Part shown: piece after piece, positions 1 to 6,392 of the stretch
Numbering within the stretch: the first letter of the stretch is position 1
Layout: the number at the start of each line of letters is the position of its first letter
Assembly: GCA_964548225.1 (NCBI GenBank)
Contig: CAZJQP010000080.1
Location: forward strand, 1 to 24,199
DNA: 24,199 nucleotides
From: CALMEH01 sp964548225
GTDB lineage: Bacteria; Acidobacteriota; Blastocatellia; Pyrinomonadales; Pyrinomonadaceae
Direction: 5' to 3'
The notes under the pieces: generated by a model
The model's database searches: none
What the model was told of the DNA's origin: nothing
Seen by the model: only the letters and a program-made list of their open reading frames with translations
Position numbers and translations under genes: made by a program

Positions 1-88
1 CGTTTGTTCACCTAAAACTTTCGAGTCGGCAGAGTTTTGTTCGCGCTCTGCGCTTATTGCAAGCGGGGACGCTTGCGCTCCAGTCTTT
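1..88. repeat. Dispersed hairpin repeat, left-edge copy
   Basis: This stretch is nearly identical (about 82 of 88 positions by hand alignment) to the reverse complement of 24102-24189 at the other end of the window. Its core at 59-77 contains the palindrome GCAAGCG-GGGA-CGCTTGC. The same core occurs twice more inside the CHAT gene. It looks like a REP-like dispersed element. No open reading frame is apparent here. Bases 89-180 hold nothing I recognise. Confidence 0.8.
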
Positions 89-180
89 TTCCCGAAATGA
101 CGTTAATTAATACACTTCTTAACAGTCCGGCTTCCGCTTTTCATTTTCAATTAACTTAATCTCACTCAATTTTTTGCCGA

Positions 181-390
181 ATTCACTTAAATTTCGCCAA
201 CATTCCACAAATTTTTATCAATATTCCACATAAATTTATGAACATTCCACAAATTTTTATGAAGATTCCACATAAATTTATGAAGATTCCACTAAAATTT
301 ATGAAGATTCCATCAATTTTTATGAAGATTCCACAAATTTTTATGAAGATTCCATCTATTTTTATCAAGATTCCGCGTAATTTTAGGTTG
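181..390. repeat. 21-bp tandem repeat array, about ten units
   Basis: Ten consecutive units of exactly 21 bp begin at 181, 202, 223, 244, 265, 286, 307, 328, 349 and 370. The consensus starts ATTCCAC and continues AAATTTTTATGAAG; the first and last units are degenerate. Because 21 is a multiple of three, open frames appear on both strands, giving artificial 7-residue peptide repeats. The array ends over the stop codon (383-385) of the minus-strand small membrane protein gene. There is no spacer structure, so it is not a CRISPR array. Confidence 0.92.
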
Positions 391-661
391 ATTCATCGTC
401 GTCGTTTGCCTTTCCTTCGCGTTTTTTCTTCATATATCTGCCTTCTTTCATCTGGGTTTGCACTTCTTTTGCCTTGGCTTCGGCAGGATTCATCAATTCT
501 TGAAGCGCGTTCATAGTTGCACCGAGCATCGAAACGCTTTCCGTCGCGTTGCGCTCAAATTCTGCTTCGGTTCTGGTTACAGGCTTCGCCAAAACCTTCA
601 ATCCAACGATAATTCCGCCAATCAGCAGAACAAAAAACAGTAATCCAATCCAATCTTGCAT
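383..661 (-). CDS. Small single-pass membrane protein, unknown function
   Basis: The 92-residue product has one hydrophobic segment near the N-terminus (about residues 5-25, LLFFVLLIGGIIVGLKVL). A charged, probably cytoplasmic tail follows that is rich in Glu, Lys and Ala and ends in acidic DDDEST. The tail segment around residues 32-75 looks helical. The ATG start at 659-661 has no obvious Shine-Dalgarno. It lies downstream of kdsB on the same strand, separated by an inverted repeat, so co-transcription is uncertain. The stop falls in the last degenerate unit of the 21-bp array. I do not recognise the family. The membrane segment and sensible composition suggest a real gene. Confidence 0.6.
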   Translation of the reverse strand: MQDWIGLLFFVLLIGGIIVGLKVLAKPVTRTEAEFERNATESVSMLGATMNALQELMNPAEAKAKEVQTQMKEGRYMKKKREGKANDDDEST

Positions 662-669
662 TTGTTTAT

Positions 670-757
670 TTAGGTTTTAGGGATTAGGTGTTAGGTTTTA
701 GGGTTTGAAATGAAATGCTTACCCCTAATCCCTAACTCCTAACCCCTATTCCCTAAC
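670..757. repeat. TTAGGG-like inverted repeat at the kdsB 3' end
   Basis: Left arm 670-703 is built of variants of TTAGGTTTTAGGGATTAGG. Right arm 722-757 is built of the complementary CCCTAATCCCTAACTCCTAAC type. A short spacer of about 18 nt separates them. The transcript could form a long imperfect hairpin. The right arm runs into kdsB and encodes its last residues (LGNRG) and its TAG stop. No clear U-tract marks it as an ordinary terminator. Confidence 0.75.
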
Positions 758-1554
758 TTTTCAATAAGTTTCTTGACCCGCGCAAAGTCTTCCGCCGTAT
801 CAACGCCGATGGAACTCTCCGAAACTTCGACAACCTTGATCCGTGCGCCGTTTTCCAACACCCGAAGCTGTTCGAGCATCTCCGTCTTTTCGAGATTCGT
901 CTGCTCAAACCCTGTAAATTTCAACAAAAATTCGCGCCGATAAACATAAAGCCCCGTGTGCTTGCGATAAAGCGCGAGAAGCGACGGATTTTCGCGCAAA
1001 GCATTCTCCAAATTACCGGATTTCTGCACCGCTTCACGCGGAAACGGTATCGGCGAACGCGAAAAATACAACGCGAAACCGCGATTATCACTCACGACCT
1101 TCACAACGTCGGGCGATAAAACGTCTTTTATGTCCTCGATTCTTTCGCACGTCGTCGAAATGTCCGCCGCCGCGTCATTTAATATCGCTTCGACCGCCTT
1201 TTCAATCGTGCGCGGCGAAATTGTCGGCTCGTCGCCTTGAACATTAACGATAATCGAATTGTCGGGCAGAGTTTTCGCCACCTCGGCAATCCTGTCCGAA
1301 CCGCTTTGATGATGCGGCGAAGTCAAAACGGCTTCATTCCCGCTGTTTTTAACGACATTCAGAATCTCTTCGCTGTCCGTCGCCACGATTGTTTTGAAAA
1401 TATTTCGCGCTTTGCCGGTCTGCTCAAGCGTGTGAAGTATCAGCGGCTTGCCGTCAACTTTAAGCAAAAGTTTGCCAGCCAACCGCGTCGAATGCAGACG
1501 CGCCGGAATGACGGCATAAACTAATTGTTCAGGATTTTTTCCGTGTTGCTCCAC
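739..1554 (-). CDS. kdsB: 3-deoxy-manno-octulosonate cytidylyltransferase
   Basis: KdsB makes CMP-Kdo from Kdo and CTP in the cytoplasm, the activation step before Kdo is attached to lipid A. The 271-residue protein shows the nucleotide-binding signature VIPARLHSTRLAGK (about residues 15-28, family form IPAR.xSTRLPGK), TSPHHQSGSDRIAE (78-91) and the metal/nucleotide loop NVQGDEP (104-110). It is about 20 residues longer than typical (~250). The extra residues are at the N-terminus (start GTG at 1552-1554, no obvious Shine-Dalgarno) and at the C-terminus, where LGNRG is encoded by an inverted repeat. It is divergent from the CPBP protease gene. With lpxC at 12527 it shows that the organism makes lipopolysaccharide. 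Confidence 0.95.
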   Translation of the reverse strand: MEQHGKNPEQLVYAVIPARLHSTRLAGKLLLKVDGKPLILHTLEQTGKARNIFKTIVATDSEEILNVVKNSGNEAVLTSPHHQSGSDRIAEVAKTLPDNSIIVNVQGDEPTISPRTIEKAVEAILNDAAADISTTCERIEDIKDVLSPDVVKVVSDNRGFALYFSRSPIPFPREAVQKSGNLENALRENPSLLALYRKHTGLYVYRREFLLKFTGFEQTNLEKTEMLEQLRVLENGARIKVVEVSESSIGVDTAEDFARVKKLIEKLGNRG

Positions 1555-1602
1555 GGGATTTTAGGTTATCTCTATTTTTGTGAAAATTCAAACTTGGAAG
1601 TC

Positions 1603-1627
1603 AGGAAAGTTTTCGATAAACTTTCCT
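1603..1627. promoter_or_regulatory. Perfect hairpin abutting the CPBP gene start
   Basis: A 10-bp perfect stem (AGGAAAGTTT at 1603-1612, AAACTTTCCT at 1618-1627) encloses the 5-nt loop TCGAT and ends one base before the GTG start at 1629. The only Shine-Dalgarno-like string, AGGAAAG, lies in its left arm. An in-frame TAA at 1617-1619 rules out a more upstream start. The structure could modulate initiation of the plus-strand gene; this is an inference. Confidence 0.5.
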
Positions 1628-1628
1628 C

Positions 1629-2501
1629 GTGCAAACAGAAGAACTTAAAGACGTTGATTATAACTCGCCGGAATCGAAAGAACTTTACGAATATGAACAA
1701 GCGGTTCAGCCGCCGTCCCCCAATAATCCGCCGTGGAACAGTTGGATTGCCATTGGCGTTTGGGTTTTTAGCATTTTGATGATTATGGTTTTGCCCGCTA
1801 TCTTCGTTTTTCCATATGCGGCACAGCAAAATATAAGTTTGGCGAACTCCCAAGCCTTAACCGATTTCCTGAAAAACGATAAAAACGCAATTATTATTCA
1901 AATCGCCGCCGTGCTTCCGGCACATATTCTAACTTTAGCTCTGGCTTGGTTTATTATTACCGCTAATCGCCGCTATTCTTTTCGAGAAATGCTCGGTTGG
2001 TCGAATGTGAACTTTCGTTGGTATTATCACGCTTTGATTATCGTCGGATTCTTTGCGGCGGCGTTGATTGTCAACACTTTTCTGCCCGAACAAGATAACG
2101 ATTTGCTTCGCGTTTTGCGAAGTTCCTACGCGGCAACGCTGATTGTCGCCGTTTTAGCAACTTTTACCGCGCCGCTCGTTGAAGAAGTCGTCTATCGCGG
2201 CGTTTTATATTCCGCATTTCAACGAAGTATCGGCATTTCGGGCGCAGTCCTGCTGGTTACGGCACTTTTCGCCGCTGTTCACGTTCCGCAATACTGGGGA
2301 AGTCCGGGAACGATTCTGCTGATTTGTCTTTTGAGTTTGGTGCTGACTATGGTGCGCGTCAAAACCGATAACCTTTTGCCGTGCATTGTCCTGCACACCG
2401 TTTTTAACGGCTTGCAATCGCTTTTTTTAGTTCTTGAACCATATTTTCTAAAAGAATTAACCGAACAAAAAGCCGGCGCAATTCTCAGACTTTTTAACTA
2501 A
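1629..2501 (+). CDS. CPBP-family intramembrane metalloprotease
   Basis: This 290-residue polytopic membrane protein has the CPBP/Abi (CAAX-protease-related, Rce1-like) motifs: EEVVYRG at residues 185-191 (motif EExxxR), the conserved His in FAAVHVPQ (H218) and HTVFNG (H256, N260). These are the predicted glutamate and histidine catalytic residues in the membrane. A soluble N-terminus of about 37 residues, rich in Pro and Asn, precedes about six or seven hydrophobic segments (about 40-64, 86-110, 132-150, 168-183, 203-217, 228-241). The start is GTG at 1629, since the frame is closed by TAA at 1617. Bacterial members are often proteases of unknown substrate, and some give bacteriocin self-immunity. 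The substrate is not evident here. A perfect hairpin touches the start codon. Confidence 0.88.
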   Translation: MQTEELKDVDYNSPESKELYEYEQAVQPPSPNNPPWNSWIAIGVWVFSILMIMVLPAIFVFPYAAQQNISLANSQALTDFLKNDKNAIIIQIAAVLPAHILTLALAWFIITANRRYSFREMLGWSNVNFRWYYHALIIVGFFAAALIVNTFLPEQDNDLLRVLRSSYAATLIVAVLATFTAPLVEEVVYRGVLYSAFQRSIGISGAVLLVTALFAAVHVPQYWGSPGTILLICLLSLVLTMVRVKTDNLLPCIVLHTVFNGLQSLFLVLEPYFLKELTEQKAGAILRLFN

Positions 2502-2507
2502 ATGCAA

Positions 2508-2532
2508 AAAAGCGTGATTTAATCACGCTTTT
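2508..2532. terminator. Bidirectional intrinsic terminator
   Basis: The 12-nt arms AAAAGCGTGATT and AATCACGCTTTT form a stem flanked by A- and T-tracts on both sides. It sits between the convergent CPBP gene (stop 2501) and FecR-domain gene (stop 2547), so it can serve both. Confidence 0.85.
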
Positions 2533-2546
2533 CTTTACTTTTTACT

Positions 2547-3635
2547 TCAGTTCCCTCTCGTTCGTGAGCCGGTGTTTTGCGGCAAATTAATAATCGGAGC
2601 CGGTTGACGCACAGGCGGAAACGGGTCACTGTCCTGCGTTCTCGAATTATTCGGCGAAGTTCCGACATCGTTTTGAATCGCTTCAAATGGCGGTCGAGTG
2701 CGAACTTTGCTCGTATTATTTGCATTGCTGTTTCCGTTAGAATTGGCTACAACAGGATTGATTTGCTGATAATAAACCCAATACGGAAGTCTTATGTTCC
2801 AAGCATTCCACCCGTAGCCGAAACCGTAAGGCGAATTCCAACCGTAACCGAACGGGAAAAAGCAATGACCGGAAATCGAAGCATCGTAAATCCAAAGTCC
2901 GAACGAATTATACATATTCCACGAATTGCTATAGAAACCGTTCATCAAAGTATTGTGCAAAGTCCGGCGTTCGAGCCGCGAATTCAATTTAGTAATTTCC
3001 TTTGATCGGGTTCTGCTCCAAAGTTCGAGTTCGTCTTTATCATCACGGTCAAATTTGGCAACCGTGGTTTGCCCTTCGCTAATTGTAACTGTTTTTCCGC
3101 CTTTGACTACCGCCGAATTGACACGCGCTTTACCTGACCAAACTTCGAGTCTCGAAGTTTGGTCAGCCAACACATCAACGCGATAAACACCTGATTTTAT
3201 CGCAACGAATTGCGAATCGGGCGTATTGACCATTACCGTATAATCATCATCGGCAAAAACTTCTAAAATCGCGCTTCCTTTTGACAATTTCAAACGCAAA
3301 TCTTCGAGCGAAGTTGTCAGAAATTCAAACTCCGAATTCGGCGCAAGTCTTATAAATGATCCCGGATTCAATAAAATTTCGGCTCTTCCATCTGCTCCTG
3401 TCAACACTTTGTCGCCAATCTCCAGCGTATCGCCTTTGGTAAGCAAACTGCTTTTGCCACCGGCGCGGACAACAGAAACTTTGCCTTCGATAAAATTAAC
3501 GCCACCCGCTTTTGCCGAAATGACGTATAATTGCGATGTATTTGAAACCGCTTTATCTCTTTGAGCGAAAACAAAATTGGAGAACATCAAAACGACTGCC
3601 GCGATAAATAAACTATGCGAAAAAATCTTTTTCAT
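2547..3635 (-). CDS. Secreted FecR-domain protein
   Basis: The 362-residue protein has a signal peptide (MKKIFSHSLFIAAVVLMFSN, cleavage after FVFA before Q). A FecR-like beta domain follows over about residues 40-205: a VRAGGKS..L..GD.LEIGDKVLTG type start, then GRAEILLNPGSFIRLAPNSEFEF and RLEVWSGKARV. The remainder is a Tyr/Trp/Gly/Asn-rich region (about 230-305) and a Pro/Asn/Arg-rich tail. I chose the ATG at 3633-3635, 10 nt after GGAG, over an upstream in-frame TTG (3642-3644) that nearly overlaps that Shine-Dalgarno. FecR domains occur in iron-responsive anti-sigma factors. This copy is exported and has no sigma factor next to it, so a periplasmic or cell-surface role is more likely. A sigma70-type promoter lies upstream. 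Confidence 0.82.
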   Translation of the reverse strand: MKKIFSHSLFIAAVVLMFSNFVFAQRDKAVSNTSQLYVISAKAGGVNFIEGKVSVVRAGGKSSLLTKGDTLEIGDKVLTGADGRAEILLNPGSFIRLAPNSEFEFLTTSLEDLRLKLSKGSAILEVFADDDYTVMVNTPDSQFVAIKSGVYRVDVLADQTSRLEVWSGKARVNSAVVKGGKTVTISEGQTTVAKFDRDDKDELELWSRTRSKEITKLNSRLERRTLHNTLMNGFYSNSWNMYNSFGLWIYDASISGHCFFPFGYGWNSPYGFGYGWNAWNIRLPYWVYYQQINPVVANSNGNSNANNTSKVRTRPPFEAIQNDVGTSPNNSRTQDSDPFPPVRQPAPIINLPQNTGSRTRGN

Positions 3636-3671
3636 AAATTTCAATCTCCTTCGAAAACGGATTTATCTGTA

Positions 3672-3700
3672 ATCTTACCCGTTTTCTGCAAAACATACAA
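3672..3700 (-). promoter_or_regulatory. Sigma70-type promoter of the FecR-domain gene
   Basis: Read on the minus strand: TTGTAT (3695-3700), a 17-nt spacer, then TAAGAT (3672-3677). Predicted transcription would begin around 3665, giving a leader of about 30 nt before the AAGGAG ribosome binding site and the ATG at 3635. Confidence 0.5.
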
Positions 3701-3737
3701 TCTTTTCGTATCTTAGTTGCGGATTGAATAAAATTTG

Positions 3738-3755
3738 TTGCCGCAAAAACGGCAA
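3738..3755. other. Short hairpin in the divergent intergenic region
   Basis: TTGCCG-CAAAAA-CGGCAA lies between the FecR-domain gene and the orphan small gene. It is a 6-bp stem with a 6-nt loop. It could be in the leader of the plus-strand gene or be an operator. Nothing else stands out in 3701-3820. Confidence 0.35.
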
Positions 3756-3820
3756 ACAACTTATTTGCAAAGAGTCTAATCTAAGACACTGCCCGATGTT
3801 TTCCTTGAGGCAAAAAAATT

Positions 3821-4078
3821 ATGGCAACATATCAAGACCCTGTAAAATGTTTCGCTCCACTCGAAGTTATTGAACGGCTACTGGAAATCCGCGCCGATTT
3901 TGGTTTTGCCGAGTCGCTGTTTTTAGACAACTCATTTGATTTAGCGCAATTTCTTGACGCTTACGGATTCGATGTTTATTCGTTTTCGATGCGAAATGAA
4001 AAAATAAATTACGGAGATTACCGCGCCGCCATCGTTCCCGGCGGCGATGCAGTTCACTGTTCTCTGACGGCACATTAA
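3821..4078 (+). CDS. Orphan small soluble protein, unknown function
   Basis: The 85-residue product is acidic to neutral, without signal peptide or membrane segment. It contains LEVIERLLEIRADFGFAESL, which looks helical, and an aromatic-rich stretch DAYGFDVYSFSMRN. The ATG at 3821 follows a weak TTGAGG about 10 nt upstream. It stands alone: divergent from the FecR-domain gene and convergent with the carboxyltransferase gene, ending about 40 nt before a strong terminator. That placement supports a real transcription unit. I recognise no family. The abrupt end (GDAVHCSLTAH) could mean truncation of a longer ancestor. Confidence 0.45.
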   Translation: MATYQDPVKCFAPLEVIERLLEIRADFGFAESLFLDNSFDLAQFLDAYGFDVYSFSMRNEKINYGDYRAAIVPGGDAVHCSLTAH

Positions 4079-4117
4079 AAGTTCCCAAACAACCGAAAGA
4101 ACGCTTGCAAAAGTGGA

Positions 4118-4161
4118 AAAAAGGCAAAAGTTGAAAAGCAATTTTCAACTTTTGCCTTTTT
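4118..4161. terminator. Strong bidirectional intrinsic terminator
   Basis: Perfect 20-bp arms (4118-4137 and 4142-4161) around the loop GCAA, with A5 and T5 ends. It lies between the orphan plus-strand gene (stop 4078) and the carboxyltransferase gene (stop 4186 on the minus strand), and suits both directions. Confidence 0.9.
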
Positions 4162-4185
4162 GATTAGAAAAGTAAAACTATATTT

Positions 4186-5808
4186 CTACAGATTTGACGG
4201 CAAAACAAACGCGCCGATATGCGGCTTGCTCGTGTTCAAACAAGTTTGCAAAGCTAAAATCAAAGCCGAACGAAGACTTTCAGGTGTAACAATCGCATCA
4301 ACCAAACCTCTTGCGGCGGCGTGTTTTGCATCCAATTCTTTATCATATATTTCGCGCACTTTTTGCATTTCAGCCTTCATTGCTTCGTCCGGTTCTTTTC
4401 CTTCTTTTTTGAGCTTTTCAAGCTGTGTTCCGAAAATCGCTTGTGCCGCCGAATCTCCTTCCATCACACCCATTCGCCCCGTAGGGAGTGAAAAAATAAA
4501 ATCGGGATCGAAACCTTGCCCAGCCATTGCGTAATAACCTGCGCCGGAAGCGTGATTTATGGTTAAAACGATTTTTGGGCTAGTCGCCGTTGCCATTGCT
4601 TCAACAAACATTGCACCACTTCGGATAATTCCCGAATGTTCGGCTTCCGCGCCGACCATAAAACCCGAAACGTCTTGAATATAAATAATCGGTGTCGAAT
4701 GACGATTGCAATTTTCGATAAAATAAGCACATTTTTCGGCAGATTCTTTATAAATAATTCCGCCGAATTTTGGAGGTTTTCCGGCAGAATTTTTTATCAT
4801 TCCGCGAGCATTTGCAATAACTCCGACTTGAATTCCGCCGATTCTTGCTGTTCCGCAAATCATTTCTTTGGCAAAATCCGCCTGAAATTCGTCAAACTTT
4901 CCTTCGTCCAAAATGCAATCGAAAACTTCACGCATATCAAAAGGAGCTTTGTGTTCTTCAGGCAAGATTTCGTAAAGTTTTTCGGTTTTGCTTTTCGCGT
5001 CTTTCGGTTCGATTATCGAAACTCGTGTTTCTTCTTTTTTCGGCAATTCGGAAACAAGTTGACGAATTTTCTCAAGACATTCCTGTTCATTTGCAGTGCG
5101 AAAATGAGCCACACCCGAAATCGCATTATGCGTCATCGCGCCGCCAAGCGTTTCGTTATCAATCGTTTGTCCCGTTGCACCTTTCACCAAATTTGCGCCG
5201 CCAAGCCCCATAAACGACGTTCCTTCGACCATCAAAATCACATCCGAGAGCGCAGGCAAATACGCGCCGCCTGCAACGCACATTCCCATCACGGCAGAAA
5301 TTTGCGGAACTTTTAAATAACGCCGCATCAGCGAATTATAATAAAAAATCCGCGCCGCCCCATATTGACCGGGAAAAACACCGCCTTGATACGGCAAATT
5401 CACGCCCGCCGAATCAACCAGATAAATAATCGGCACACGATTTCTCATTGCAATCTCCTGCGCCCGAAGAATTTTCTTAATCGTTTCGGGATACCACGCG
5501 CCCGCTTTTATCGTCGCGTCATTCGCCACGACAACACATTCGCGCCTGTGAATTTTCCCAATTGATGTAACAACCGCTGCCGCCGGAGCTTGCCCTTTGT
5601 ATTCGTCATAGGCGACGAGCAAACCGATTTCCTGTTGATATTCGTCTTCGTCAAACAGCAAATCAATCCGTTCGCGGGCGGTCAATTTCCCTTGTTTATG
5701 AATTTTCTCGATTTTCTCCGCACCGCCGCCGAGTTTAAGTTTTCTTTCTAATCTTTCAAACTCATCACTCAATTCGCGCAGACGCGATTTTTTTTCTGAT
5801 GTTTTCAT
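4186..5808 (-). CDS. Acyl-CoA carboxylase, carboxyltransferase (beta) subunit
   Basis: The 540-residue protein transfers a carboxyl group between carboxybiotin and an acyl-CoA. It has two crotonase-fold halves. The N-terminal half includes KLTARERIDLLFD (41-53), DSAGVNLPYQGGVFP (132-146), GMCVAGGAYLPALSD (175-189, oxyanion loop) and LGGAMTHNAISGVAHF (221-236). The C-terminal half has QDVSGFMVGAEAEHSGI, HASGAGYYAMAG and GRMGVMEGDSAAQAIF. Length and motifs fit the methylcrotonyl-/geranyl-/propionyl-CoA carboxylase beta or glutaconyl-CoA decarboxylase alpha group; the exact substrate is not decidable by eye. No biotin carboxylase or biotin carrier gene is in the window. The ATG at 5806-5808 overlaps the ptuB-like stop by four bases (ATGA), so translation may be coupled to a defence-type pair. 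Confidence 0.9.
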   Translation of the reverse strand: MKTSEKKSRLRELSDEFERLERKLKLGGGAEKIEKIHKQGKLTARERIDLLFDEDEYQQEIGLLVAYDEYKGQAPAAAVVTSIGKIHRRECVVVANDATIKAGAWYPETIKKILRAQEIAMRNRVPIIYLVDSAGVNLPYQGGVFPGQYGAARIFYYNSLMRRYLKVPQISAVMGMCVAGGAYLPALSDVILMVEGTSFMGLGGANLVKGATGQTIDNETLGGAMTHNAISGVAHFRTANEQECLEKIRQLVSELPKKEETRVSIIEPKDAKSKTEKLYEILPEEHKAPFDMREVFDCILDEGKFDEFQADFAKEMICGTARIGGIQVGVIANARGMIKNSAGKPPKFGGIIYKESAEKCAYFIENCNRHSTPIIYIQDVSGFMVGAEAEHSGIIRSGAMFVEAMATATSPKIVLTINHASGAGYYAMAGQGFDPDFIFSLPTGRMGVMEGDSAAQAIFGTQLEKLKKEGKEPDEAMKAEMQKVREIYDKELDAKHAAARGLVDAIVTPESLRSALILALQTCLNTSKPHIGAFVLPSNL

Positions 5809-6392
5809 TCTGCAAAAATAAATCTGTATGGAACTTCTTCGATATTGTAATTTTGAAAAACCGCTTTGTTATTTGAAATTAACTTTCGGGCTTCGGGCAA
5901 ACCTTTTTCATTTAATTTCAATTTGCTTATGGTTTCCTGCGCTCTCAAATATTCATCCGAATTTTCTTCGCCTTTCGGTTCTAAAAGTCCGTCAAAATCA
6001 TTGTAAAAAAAGTATCTGTCAAATTCGTATTCAACTTCGTCAGGTTTGAGAATTAAATCTGAAAAGTCGTTTAGTTTGAGAAAATTACAATCTTTGCAAA
6101 CGACAAATAAGTTTTCCCAACTAAAAGCATCATTCGGATGTTCAACTTTCGGCTTAAAATGATCAATTTCTTCAACCCGAATCGGACGTATATCACAATA
6201 GGAACAATGATTTTTTGTATCTGACAGTAATAATGGCAAAAGTTTTTGATTGGTCGGAATTCCTTGTATATCATACCAATCCCAATTATTTCTCGTGTCC
6301 CGATTATTTACTTTTCTTATCCAACGCCCTGTCCATTCTTCTGCATTTTCAGCTAACCAACTTGGGCATTCAGCGCGTGAGAATTTCATCAT
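5805..6392 (-). CDS. ptuB: PtuB-like HNH endonuclease (Septu-type)
   Basis: The 195-residue protein has an HNH fold with zinc-binding cysteines: CSYC (C63, C66), then EIDHFKPK (75-82, with catalytic-type D77-H78), NLFVVCKDCN (94-103, N94, C99, C102). This pattern fits the TIGR02646/PtuB nucleases, the presumed effector of Septu anti-phage systems and of PtuAB-type retron effectors. It overlaps the ATPase gene upstream by four bases (6389-6392), as expected for a coupled ptuA-ptuB pair. Two adjacent ATGs are possible (6390-6392 and 6387-6389). The C-terminal 90 residues are charged and helical without a recognised domain. Assignment rests on the motif plus the neighbour. A generic AAA-HNH pair of another subtype is the main alternative. 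Confidence 0.82.
   Translation of the reverse strand: MMKFSRAECPSWLAENAEEWTGRWIRKVNNRDTRNNWDWYDIQGIPTNQKLLPLLLSDTKNHCSYCDIRPIRVEEIDHFKPKVEHPNDAFSWENLFVVCKDCNFLKLNDFSDLILKPDEVEYEFDRYFFYNDFDGLLEPKGEENSDEYLRAQETISKLKLNEKGLPEARKLISNNKAVFQNYNIEEVPYRFIFAE

Noticed and set aside
181..390. CRISPR array
   Set aside because: The units are contiguous 21-mers without unique spacers, and there are no cas genes.
183..516. Open frames on both strands across the 21-bp array
   Set aside because: They are a consequence of a period divisible by three, have no Shine-Dalgarno and encode monotonous repeats; the plus-strand frame also runs antisense into the small membrane protein gene.
670..757. Telomere-like TTAGGG tract as a linear-chromosome end
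   Set aside because: It is a short imperfect inverted repeat in the middle of bacterial genes; such intergenic repeats are common and do not mark ends.
2547..3635. FecR-domain protein as a membrane anti-sigma factor
   Set aside because: It has a cleavable signal peptide, no cytoplasmic sigma-binding N-terminus and no adjacent sigma or TonB-receptor gene.
4636..5316. A 226-residue plus-strand frame antisense to the carboxyltransferase gene
   Set aside because: It is a codon-shadow of a strongly recognised gene, rich in Phe, Arg, His and Asn, with no domain or ribosome binding site.
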